Below, in pieces: positions 20,312-30,260 of a DNA stretch of 64,000 nucleotides (the first letter of the stretch is position 1; every line of letters begins with the position of its first letter). The translations under genes and the position numbers were made by a program. The DNA comes from Bos javanicus. Lineage: Eukaryota > Chordata > Mammalia > Artiodactyla > Bovidae. A model generated the notes under the pieces. The model was not told where the DNA came from and did not search any database. It worked only from the letters and a program-made list of their open reading frames with translations. The DNA is taken from the NCBI RefSeq assembly GCF_032452875.1, contig NC_083875.1, positions 78,080,178 to 78,144,177 of the forward strand. The letters are read 5' to 3'.

Positions 20312-23300
20312 ATGAACAGTATGAAAAGGCAGAAAGATAGGACACTGAAAGATGAACTCCCCAGGTCGGTAGGTGCCCAATATGCTACTGGAGATCAGTG
20401 GAGAAATAGCTCCAGAAAGAATGAAGGGATGGAGCCAAAGCAAAACCAACACCCAGTTGTGGATATGACTGGTGACAGGAGTAAAGTCTGATGCTGTAAA
20501 GAGCAATATTGCATAGGAACCTGAAATGTTAGGTTCATGAATCAAGGCAAATTGGAAGTGGTCAAACAGGAGATGGCAAGAGTGAGCATCGGCATTTTAG
20601 GAATCAGTGAACTAGAAAGGACTGGAATGGGTGAATTTAACTCAGATGACCATTATATCTACTACTGTGGGCAAGAATCCCTTAGAAGAAATGGAGTAGC
20701 CATCATAGTCAACATAAGAGTATGAAATGCAATATTTTGATGCAATCTCAAAAACGACAGAATGATCTCTGTTCATTTCCAGGGCAAACCATTCAATATC
20801 ACAGTAATTCAAGTCTATGCCCCAACCAGTAATGCTGAAGAAGTTGAAGTTAAATGGTTCTATGAAGACCTACAAGACCTCCTAGAACTAACACCCAAAA
20901 AAGATGTCTTTTTCATTATAGGAGACTGGAAGGCAAAACTAGGAAGTCAAGAAATATCCGGAGTAACAGGCAAATTTGGCCTTGGAGTACAGAATGAAGC
21001 ATGGCAAAGGCTAATAGAGTTTTGCCAAGAGAACGCACTGGTCGTAGTAAACACCCTCTTTCAAAAACAAAACAGAAGACTCTACACATGGACATCACCA
21101 GATGGTCAACACCGAAATCAGATTGATTATATTCTTTGCAGCCAAAGGTGGAGAAGCTCTATACAGTCAGCAAAAACAAGACTGGGATCTGCTCAGATCA
21201 TGAACTCCTTATTGTCAAATTCAGAGTTAAATTGAAGAAAGTAGGGAAAACTGCTAGACCATTCAGGTATGACCTAAATCAAATCCCTCATGATTATCAG
21301 AAAGTGAAAGAAAGAAAGTGAAGTTTCTCAGTCATGTCGGACTCTTTGTGACCCCATGGACTATAGCCTATCAGGCTCCTCCGTCCACGGGATTTTCCAG
21401 ACAAGAGTACTGGAGTGGGTTACCATTTCCTTGTCCAGGGATCTTCCTGACCCAGGGATCAAACCTGGGTCTCCCATATTGTAGGCAGATGCTTTTAATG
21501 TCTGAGCCACCAGGGAAGCCTATGATTATACAGTCAATGTGACAAATAGATTCAAGGGATTATATCTGATAGAGTACCTGAAAAACTATGGACGGAGGTT
21601 TGTGACATTGTACAGAAGGCAGTGATCAAGACCATCCCCAAGAAAAAGAAATACAAAAAGGCAAAATGGTTGTCTGAGGAGGCCTTACAAATAGCTGTGA
21701 GAAGAAGAGAAGTGAAAGGCAAAGGAGAGAAGGAAAGATATACCCATTTGAATGCAGAGTTCCAAAGAATAGCAAGGAGAGATAAGAAAGCCTTCCTCAG
21801 TGATCGTGCAAAGAAATAGAGGAAAACAATAGAATGGGAAAGACTAGAGATCTCTTCAAGAAAACTAGAGATACCAAGGGAACATTTCATGCAAAGATGG
21901 GCACAATAAAGGACAGAAAACCTAACAGAAGCAGAAGATAATAAGAAGAGGTGGCAAGAATACACAGAAGAACTATACAAAAAAGATCTTCATGACCCAG
22001 ATAACCACAATGGTGTGATCACTCACCTAGAGCCAACCATCCTGGAATGTGAAGTCTAGTGGGCCTTAGGAAGCATCACTATGAACAACACTAGTGGAGG
22101 TGATGGAATTCCAGTTGAGATCTTTCAAATCCTAAAAGATGATGCTGTGAAAGTGCTGCACTCAGTATATCAGCAAATTTGGAAAACTCAGCAGTGGCAA
22201 CAGGACTGGAAAAAGTCAGTTTTCTTTCCAATCCAAAAAAAGGGCGATGCCAAAGACTGCTCAAACTACTGCACGATTGCAGTCATCTCACAAGCTAGCA
22301 AAGTAATGCTCAAAATTCTTCATGCCAGGCTTCAACAGTACATGAACCGTGAACTTCCTGATGTTCAAGCTGAAAAGGCAGAAGAACCAGAGATTAAATT
22401 CCCAACATCCGTTGGATCATTGAAAAAGCAAGAGAGTTCCAGAAAAAACATCTACTTCTGCTTTATTGACTATGCCAAAGCCTTTGACTGTGTGAATCAC
22501 AACAAATGTGGAAAATTCTTAAAAAGATGAAAATACCAGACCACCTGACCTGCCTCCTGAGAAATCTGTATGCATGTCAAGAAGCAACAATTAGAACTGG
22601 ACATGGAACAACAGACTGACTCCAAATAAGGAAAGGAGTACGTCAAGGCTGTATATTGTCACCCTGCTTATTTAACTTATATGCAGAGTACATCATGAGA
22701 AATACTGGACTGGATGAAGCACAAGCTGGAATCAAGGTTACCAGGAGAAATATCAATAACCTCAGATATGCAGACGACACCACACTCACGGCAGAAAGTG
22801 AAGAACTAAAGAGCCTCTTGATGAAAGTGAAAGAGGAGAGTGAAAAAGTTGGCTTAAAACTCAACATTCAGAAAACTAAGATCATAGCATCTGGTCCCAT
22901 GACTTCATGGCAAATAGATGGGGAAACAATGGAAACAGTGACAGACTATTTTTGGGGACTCCAAAATTACTGTAGACAGTGACTGCAGCCATGAAATTAA
23001 AAGACACTTGCTCCTTGGAAGAAAAGTTATGACCAACTTGACAGCATATTAAAAAGCAGAGACATTACTTTGCCAACAAGGTCTGTCTAGTCAAAGCTTT
23101 GGTTTTTCCAGTAGTCATGTATGGATGTGAGAATTGGACTATAAGGAAAGCTGAGTGCCAAAGAATTGATGCTTTTGAACTGTGGTGTTGGATAAGGTTC
23201 TTGAGAGTCCCTTGGACAGCAAGGAGATCCGACCTGTCCATCCTAAAGGACATTAGTCCTGAACATTCAGGAAGGACTGATGTTGAAGCTGAAACTCCAA

Positions 23301-23516
23301 TACTTTGGCCACCTGATGCAAAGAACTGACTCACTGGAAAAGACCCTGATGCTGGGAATGATTGAAGGTGGGAGGAGAAGGGGACGCAGAGGGTGAGATG
23401 GTTGGATAGCCTCACCAACTCAAGGGACATGAGTTTGAGTAAACTCTGGGAGTTGGTGATGGACAGGGAAGCCCGGCATGCTGTAGTCCATGGGGTCACA
23501 AAGAGTTGGACACGAC
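20312..23516 (+). pseudogene. BovB endonuclease-reverse transcriptase pseudogene
   Basis: Encoded an APE-type endonuclease followed by a reverse transcriptase that nicks the target and copies the RNA from the 3' end. Reading from the ATG at 20312, three TGA stops lie in the first frame: 20489 (arginine codon), 20522 (tryptophan codon) and 20723 (arginine codon). The endonuclease continues at 20762-21190 with GDWKAKLG where an Asn is expected after GDW, then a frameshift just before the SDHELL motif. After the SINE insertion, linker and RT parts follow (21521-21819, 22081-22530), with frameshifts near 21805 and 22365. RT block A (FIDYAKAFD, about 22465) and the YADD box (about 22765) are kept. 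The C-terminal cysteine-containing part (MYGCENW) is at 23115-23140. Not functional. Confidence 0.93.
21301..21520 (-). mobile_element. Bov-tA SINE inside BovB
   Basis: From 'aaagtgaagtttctcagtca' to 'tgagccaccagggaagcc', splitting the BovB frame in the linker after the endonuclease. Short target repeat ATGATTAT at about 21290 and 21522. Confidence 0.94.
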
Positions 23517-23552
23517 TGAGAGACTGAACTGAACTGAACTGAACTGAACACT

Positions 23553-23685
23553 GGGATAAAATTCACATAACATATATTTCACCTATTTAAAGGGTACAAT
23601 TCATTGGTTTTTGGTATATTCAGAGTTGAGCAACTGTTATCATGACCGATATTTGAACATTTTTATCACTCCAAAACCATTTTTA
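23553..23685 (-). mobile_element. Old L1 (L1M-type) 3' end
   Basis: 'ataaaattcacataacatat' and 'aaagggtacaattcattggt' match the same 3' UTR family as 3885-4470. It adjoins the BovB tail directly. Confidence 0.7.
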
Positions 23686-23808
23686 ATGTATCACATACCT
23701 ATACATAATACTTAGAACATACTTAGCACATGATAAGTGTTCATTACATTATTGTTATCTCAAATGAATTGTTAACTCTGACTTGATATTGTTGAATCTG
23801 GATAACAG

Positions 23809-24087
23809 AAGCTGAGTGCCAAAGCTGAGTGCTATCTCATCCTCTGTTGTCCCCTTCTCCTCCCACCTTCAATCGTTCCCAGCATTGGGATCTTTTCCAA
23901 TGAGTCAGTTCTTTGCATCAAGTGGCCAAAGTACTGAAGTTTCAGCTTTAGCATCATTCCTTCCAAAGAACACCCAGGGCTGATCTCCTTTAGAATAGAC
24001 TGGTTGGATCTCCTTGCAGTCCAAGGGACTCTCAAGAATCTTCTCCAACACCACAGTTCAAAGCATCAATTCTTTGGCACTCAGCTT
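23809..24087 (-). mobile_element. Tail-less BovB fragment bounded by a 16-bp inverted repeat
   Basis: 23834-24087 is antisense BovB C-terminal sequence, without the (GAACT)n tail and without the last ~100 bp of the element. Its left edge (23809-23824, AAGCTGAGTGCCAAAG) is the exact reverse complement of its right edge (24072-24087), and a partial second copy follows at 23821-23833. Confidence 0.85.
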
Positions 24088-24111
24088 TCATTAAACTATT
24101 CATTAAACTAT

Positions 24112-25419
24112 TATTTTGTGTATGTTTTATAATTTGTGCAATAATGGTTTTTAAATGCTATAAATATAAGGTTCTTTTTTCCTTTTCTTAATTCTTTAAA
24201 AATCGATTTCCTTTCATTTTCTTCCTTTTGTCTCCCAACTCATCGATGGTCATGTTTTCTGACCATTTTTCTCTATAATAAGAAGCTTGCAGGATGGACA
24301 GCTGCACTGCGACAATTTTGATCACAGTTATGATCACAGAGAGGCAGTACCAGGTAGCCAGTATAGGGCAGAGGGCAAGGACGTGGTGTAGATTCACCCA
24401 AGAGCAGAAGTCTGGTAAGAAGAGAGAATGCCTAGGCTTACACCACTGATGAAAGGAGAGGTTGTTCTAAACACAAGGACCCCAACTGGACTCCAAGCTT
24501 CCATTTCACCCCTATATTTTTTTGAAAATTACTCCCCTGTTTTGTTTTTAACAATTGAAGTATAGCTGATTTACAATGTTGTGTTAGTTTTGTGTGTACA
24601 GCATCACTGCCCTGCTTTGACTTCTAGAAAAATAAGATATTCTTATCTTGGCTTTGGCTACTAAGCAAAGAAGGAAGGTGTGGGGTTAGGGGTAAAGTGA
24701 AGATGAAGACACCAAAGAAAGAAGACAGAACATAAATTTACTACACACAAAATCAGGCATCCCATTGTCAGGGCCCATGAACAGCTTCTCTGTGTATGGC
24801 TGGGGAGCTGCGACCCCTGGAGCCTGGCCTCATGTTCCTGGCATTTAATTAGTGAAAATGTGGAGGAAGTACAAGGAGTAAGACAACTTACTTATCTTTC
24901 TTTTCATCTTTTCTATCTAGTTATCATTTTGTACAGTTCCTGGGACGTTTTCTTAATTTTATCTTTTGGTCCTTCTTTTGAATTTTTTTTCTTCTCTCAT
25001 TTGCAAATTTTAAGATTAAACATTCATTTAATTATCTCTTTGTTATAATAATCCACTCTTGTTTTACAGATGCAACATCTCTTAACTCTCTGTAGATGTT
25101 AATAACGGTTTTTTTGATGTTCCCTTTTCTCTGCTGTGTTTGCTTCTCCAAATTTTTTTTTTCTGTTTGTTTGTTTTTGTTCTCTCATCTTTCATATTGG
25201 AGACCATCTTCATCTTGCTGATGGTCTTTGGTGTCACTTCAAAGAGGGAGGTTTAATAAGATGGCTGGAGCCTAGTGATATTAGGGGCTTAAAACTTTTG
25301 GCCATTTTGTTGTTATCTTTGAGTCTTTCCTCTTGGGCTATTCAGATGCTTCAGAAAAATAATCTAATCTTCATGCTAGACCAGAACTTAATGCAGTGGT
25401 AGTAGAGTTCTGGATCTGT
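24112..25419. other. Mostly single-copy DNA with a short L1 piece
   Basis: An L1 3'-end fragment in reverse lies at 24545-24603. A minus frame at 24188-24397 encodes a stretch with one hydrophobic helix-like segment followed by a charged tail and is not recognised. Two 'cattaaactatt' units lie at 24088-24111. Confidence 0.4.
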
Positions 25420-25510
25420 ACTGTCCAATATGGCTATCTAGTACTTTGAATGTGCATTTGAGAAACTGAGTTTTAAATTTTATTTAATTTTGTGGCTAGT
25501 GGTACTGCTC
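25420..25510. mobile_element. MER3-like hAT fragment
   Basis: 'ctgtccaatatggctatcta' and 'gagaaactgagttttaaatt' parallel the element at 126-358 but with a large internal loss. Confidence 0.6.
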
Positions 25511-26033
25511 TTGAAGTGTACTCTCTGAGAGGCACTACATGTAAATATTCATTTGATTCCACTCTTTCCAGTACAATACTTCTATCTTCAACTCTATCTG
25601 GTGTTCTTTTCCAGAAAAGAAACCCTTTTATCTTTCACCAGACTTGGGAAGAGAAGTCACCCAGCTGGGCTGAGCTGAGGGTGGCGTCTCAGAGTCTGAT
25701 TCCTCAACATTCTGTTGTCAGCCCCACCTTCACACCCACGTCTAGAAGTGCCCAGTGATGCCAGTTCCTGAGTCTTTTGGGGTTGCTTTTTGGTTTTCTC
25801 TGTGTTAATTTGGATTAGGATTCTGGATTTTTTAGGTCAGTCACTCTTGTCCCTCTAGTTCTTAGCTTTCAAGATTCTGTTACTGTTGTGTCCTCTTCTG
25901 TATTCTTATCCTGTGAGGTTTTAAAGCTAAAAAAAAAAATTCCTCTAGGGTTATTTTAATGGGATTTTAGGAGGGAGTAAAAGTGGATGAGTGTGTTTAA
26001 TTTTCCATCTTTAGCAGGAAATTCCTAGAAGAT
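25511..26033. other. Single-copy DNA, nothing recognised
   Basis: No repeat or exon recognised. An 88-codon frame at 25492-25758 begins in MER3 sequence. Confidence 0.45.
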
Positions 26034-26040
26034 CTATTTA

Positions 26041-26900
26041 TTTATTTTTTTCAAACTTTAAACTTTTTATTTTGTTTTGGGTTATAGCCAACTGACAATG
26101 CTGTGGTAGTTTCAGGCGAACAGCAAAGGGACTCGGCCATGCACGTGTATGTGTCCATCTCCCGCAAACCCCCTCCCATCCAGGCTGCCACATAACATTG
26201 AGCAGAGTTCCATGTGCTATACAATAGGTCCTTGTTGGTTATCCATTTTGAAGATAGCAGTATCTACATCACTATCCCAAACTCCCTAACTATCCCTTCC
26301 CCCCGGCAACCGCTTTCTAAGTCTGTGAGTCTTTCTGTTTTGTAAATAAGTTCATTTGTATCATTTCATTTTAGATTCCACATATAAGCGATGTCATACA
26401 ATATTTCTCCTTCTCTGTCTGACTTACTTCACTCAGTATGACACTCTCCAGGTCCATCCGAGTTGCTTCAAATGGCATTATTTCATTCTTTTTAATGGAT
26501 GAGTGATATACCATTGTATATATGTATATGTACCACATCTTCTTTATCCATTCCTCTGTTGATGGACATGTAGGTTGCTTCCATGTCTTGACTACTGTAA
26601 GCAGTATTGTAAACAGCTGCAATGCACAGTGGGGTATATGTATCCTTTTGGATCATGTTTTTCTCCAGATATATGCCCAGGGATTGCAGGGTCATATGGT
26701 AGCTCTATTTTTATTTTTTTAAGGAACTTCCATGCTGTTCTCCACAGTGACTGTACCAATTTACATTCCCACCAACAGTGTAGGAGGGTTCCTTCTTTCC
26801 ACGTCCTCTCCAGCATTTCTTGTTTCTGGATTTTTTGGTGAAAGCCATTCTGACTGGTGTGAGGTGATATCTTATTGTAGTTTTGATTTGCACTAAGTGA
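26041..26900 (-). mobile_element. 5'-truncated L1 with ORF2 C-terminus remnant
   Basis: T-rich start and L1 3' UTR, then ORF2 C-terminal coding remains read on the minus strand (IRYHLTPVRMAF..., the CWRG/CWWEC cysteine-rich part, and Q..GIYLEKN). Several frames are needed, so it is broken. Short target repeat CTATTTA flanks it (26034-26040 and 26902-26908). Confidence 0.9.
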
Positions 26901-26908
26901 CCTATTTA

Positions 26909-27159
26909 AAAAGTTGTCCTACTGAAGGCTAGCTATATCATATATCATATTATCTCAGAATTTTATAGCACACTTACCTATCCAGTTTTTTTGTCACTAT
27001 CACCATGAGTAAGTAGAAAACAGTGAATAACAGCAATGATGAAGATAAAACTATCAGATGTTGAGCTTAGACTTTAAAACCCATGTTCTCAGTCAATGAG
27101 CTATCCTGTGTCAGAAGACCTGGATTAGAATTCCAGGTTTGACACCTTAGTCAGGAAGA
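26909..27159. other. Single-copy DNA, nothing recognised
   Basis: Short spacer without a recognisable element. Confidence 0.4.
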
Positions 27160-27370
27160 ACTAACATTTATTGACAGCTTATTTTATTAAGTGTCAGGAC
27201 TTTACTAAGCTTTACTAAGAAAAAAAAAATATATATATATGGCTCATTTAATCCTTCTACCAACTTTGCGACATAACTAGCCTATTCCTACTTAACAGAT
27301 GGACAAACTGAGGCACAGAAAGGATTAAGTAACCTGCCCAAAGTCACACAGTCAGAAAGTAGCATAACCA
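27160..27370 (+). mobile_element. MIR SINE (3' part, inverted core) with internal A/(AT)n
   Basis: 'aacatttattgacagctta' and, after an A10(AT)n simple repeat at 27221-27240, 'ctcatttaatccttctacca', 'acagatggacaaactgaggc' and 'cccaaagtcacacagtcaga' follow the MIR consensus closely (this consensus is the reverse of the usual MIR reading, so the element could also be scored as minus). Confidence 0.8.
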
Positions 27371-28119
27371 AATGGTGATCCCCACATCCAGTCAAGTCTT
27401 GTGAGAGGCACTTATTAGTAAAAATGAAGACAATGTTATCTCTCTGATATCTGTTCCAACTGAATTATTGGGAGCATTGAATATAATGTGTGAAAACAAG
27501 TAATAAATAAATCTACAGAGGGAGGGCATTGTTCCTTTTCAAGCAAAGACTTGAATCTACAGAGGTTAATTGATTCTACAGCAACCACTCTCAGGCGCAG
27601 GACACAGAAATCCTTTGATCCCTGGTCACATACACTGAACATGCAACCCTTAATTCTGCTTGTATATCCAAGATCTATTTGTTCCTGTTTTTGCCTATCA
27701 CCTGTCTTTTTCCTGTCCTATCTTAAAAATGAAGATGATGTTCAAATTACACAAGTTTGTCATCTTTACTCCCAGGAAGTTCTGTGCTTTCTTTCAAATA
27801 CATCAAGCAGAGCTCCATCTGTGTGGGAAGAGATCCCAAGAGTTGTAGATACCCGTCCACTCTCAAACTCCCTCTGTGGCGACCCCAATAGCCACATCCA
27901 CACTGTACTTCAACACCTTGCATTGCAGAGTCCTTCATGTGGGTTCTTGGGACAAAAACCATTTGCCACTCCCTGTCCCCATTTGTGAGGGGTGCTCACT
28001 GAGTTGCCCACTGTAGAGCATCTGGCCACCTCCCATTTTGGGCTCAGGAAGATGTGACATGGGTTTATAGGACATCCTTATCATAAAGGCTATCAGATAT
28101 TCACAAGTTCACAAGCCCA

Positions 28120-28390
28120 TTGGTCTTGCAGTTATGGAACTTATTACGAGTCGTTAATCTTAAAAAGTCAGTTCTTTTCTTCCAGAAAAAAAGCCTTCTG
28201 AAAGGTTGGCACAGTTTTTAATTAGGAATGAATCTTTTTGCAAGTTAAATTGTGAATTGAAATGGCTTTGTTCAAGGGCTCCTGCTGAAATCCATCCTGT
28301 AGTAATAAGCACACAGGAAGGCTCAATAGGGTTGAACATTCCTTTTGCTTTAATGAGAGGAAAGTTCCTGCTAGTTACTTACTGTGGTTT
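28120..28390. promoter_or_regulatory. Candidate conserved non-coding block
   Basis: Repeat-free, with 'tttttaattaggaatgaatc', 'gtgaattgaaatggctttgt' and 'gctttaatgagaggaaag': dense AT-rich transcription-factor-like cores without a coding pattern. Inference only. Confidence 0.22.
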
Positions 28391-28779
28391 TGGACTTGGA
28401 GTGGGTAGCGGTGAGCACCATGTTCTTTCCTTTCCTTTCCACCATCCTGTCTTACTCACTTGGTCTGCTCTTTACCCTTTTTCTCTTCCATTTTGCTTTC
28501 CTTTATTTGGTAGATCTCTTCCCTTTTCCTCATTGGAGTGGGGAGACAGGAAACCTTTCTCCTCAGTGTCCTGTGGAGAGTGCAGAGTCTGAACATTCTC
28601 ACTAGGGGGTCGGGAGGACTTCGCTGACCATTTCATGTCTGGGTGCTGCACATTTTCTAGGTGCCTGTTTCAGCGCTTTTGATTCATCAAAGAGCAAAAC
28701 CTGCCTCTTCTTGAGAGAGACAGAGAGTCACAGAGAGGCCCTCAGGACCTCCCAGCCTATGATGGGCAAGAAGATGCAG

Positions 28780-28950
28780 GTAGCATTTGATAGCATTGAT
28801 TTGTTTTCATTGGTGGCCAGTCTCAGGCTCTTCTGGAGGCAATCCATTATCAGACATTTGTGTATTGCTGAAGTAAACAAAGTCCTCCATTTCAATCATT
28901 AAGATGATTTTTATACATCTGAGTTGAAAATAGTATCCTATATGTGGGCA
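28780..28950. promoter_or_regulatory. Candidate conserved non-coding block with a forkhead-like site
   Basis: Contains AAGTAAACAAAG (about 28871), a good forkhead-type core, next to 'tcaatcattaagatgatttt'. No repeat, no coding pattern. Inference only. Confidence 0.2.
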
Positions 28951-29336
28951 TTACCATCAGGAGTTCACATTAGTTAGGCCCCCAAATACTTCATCGGGGT
29001 AAAGATTGTAATAAAGGACATAAACATCAGTCCAATGGCAGGCGCATGGAGGATGTGAAGAGACTGTTAGGGCTCCTGATGAACAGGATTTCAGCCTGGA
29101 CCCAAGTTGCCACTGCCTTCATCAACTCTGGCTGAACCTGATGATTGTCTTCAGCAGACTTGATTCCCAGAAGCCAAGGCAATCAGAAATGTCTGAGGCA
29201 GAGTGCAATTTTATCATGCAGTTTTCTCAGTTTGTTGGTGGCCAGTGTGACAAAGTAGAGAAAGAAAATCATGTTGCAGCTTCTAGAGAAAAGTTGAGAT
29301 ATAAAAGGGAACTTATCTAAATGAATCGCCAGTCCA

Positions 29337-29550
29337 GGTTCGATGCATGATACAGGGTGCTTGGGGCTGGTGCACTGGGATGACCCAGAGGCATGGGATG
29401 GGGAGGGAAGTGGGAGGGGGGTTCAGGGTGGGGAACACATGTACACCCATGGAGGATTCATGTCAATGTATGGCAAAACCAATACAATATTGTAAAGTAG
29501 TTAGCCTCCGATTAAAATAAATAAATTTATATAAATAAATAAATAAAAAT
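29337..29550 (+). mobile_element. 5'-truncated bovid L1 (3' end only)
   Basis: 'ctggtgcactgggatgaccc', a G-rich block (29395-29430) and 'atgtatggcaaaaccaatac' are the end of a bovid L1, followed by an (AAAT)n-like tail. CAGTCCA flanks both sides (29330-29336, 29551-29557). Confidence 0.85.
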
Positions 29551-29557
29551 CAGTCCA

Positions 29558-30249
29558 CTTCCCAAGAAAGAACTTTAAGTGAGACTGAAACTTGGAGCCA
29601 TAGGGCCTATTGCAACACCCCCTGCAGTATCATGCATACTCCTATTGCCTGAGCTTAGATGTCGTTCTCCTCCCTGGACTCCCTTCAGCTCCATTGCTTC
29701 CTTTAAGACACGATTCAAACACTGCCTCCTCTAGAATGTCATCTGGGAAGCAGATCTGTCTTCACAATGGAGACATATGTTGTCAAGACTGTGAAGGGTT
29801 TGAGATTTTATACTACTTGCAATTAACAACCTAGGATGGTTCCATGGATGCTGGGGGAAGACAAGCGATTCTTAATCAGAAACCAGGGTCTTTGTTACAG
29901 TAATAGTAGTAGACAGAGTGTCAACTTTATTCCCTAAGCCCCAGTTCCTACGGGGAGGTTTGAAGAAGGCCACATGTCATCTGTTGATTACATTATAAGA
30001 CAGGAACCCTGAGCTCAGAGAGCTTGAATCTTTTGTAATGGACAGTAATTATGTCTGTCTTCTGCTCCACGGAGACAACAACTCCATCTTCCAAAGGTTG
30101 TTCACTACACAGACACCTTTGAAATAATAGGTAGGACCAAAGAGAGTTGTGCCTCTGCTTGAAGAGGTGCGAAATGTGAGAAACCTATGGTAAATTGTCT
30201 CCATCATAGACCAAACCTGAGAGGATTGTATAATTAAGTTGATAATCAG
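29558..30249. other. Single-copy DNA, nothing recognised
   Basis: No repeat or exon recognised before the BovB insertion. Confidence 0.45.
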
Positions 30250-30260
30250 TATAGTGGTTG

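Larger units (their letters stand above)
19320..23549 (+). mobile_element. BovB (RTE-clade) LINE, nearly full length
   Basis: Contains the 5' UTR with repeated units (19524-19985), the single endonuclease-reverse transcriptase frame (from 20312) and the 3' end with the (GAACT)n tail at 23525-23549. A Bov-tA SINE sits at 21301-21520. BovB is the horizontally spread RTE LINE that dominates ruminant genomes and supplies the retrotransposition machinery for Bov SINEs. This copy is dead. Confidence 0.95.
27371..29329. other. Largest single-copy stretch of the left half
   Basis: No repeat recognised over about 2 kb. Open frames at 27551-27988 (145 codons) and 28206-28592 (128 codons) lack recognisable domains. 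Two blocks, 28120-28390 and 28780-28950, look like possible conserved non-coding DNA. Confidence 0.45.

Noticed and set aside
27551..27988. 145-codon plus-strand frame in single-copy DNA
   Set aside because: No domain, no splice or start context and strong competing frames on the other strand; within chance for 64 kb.
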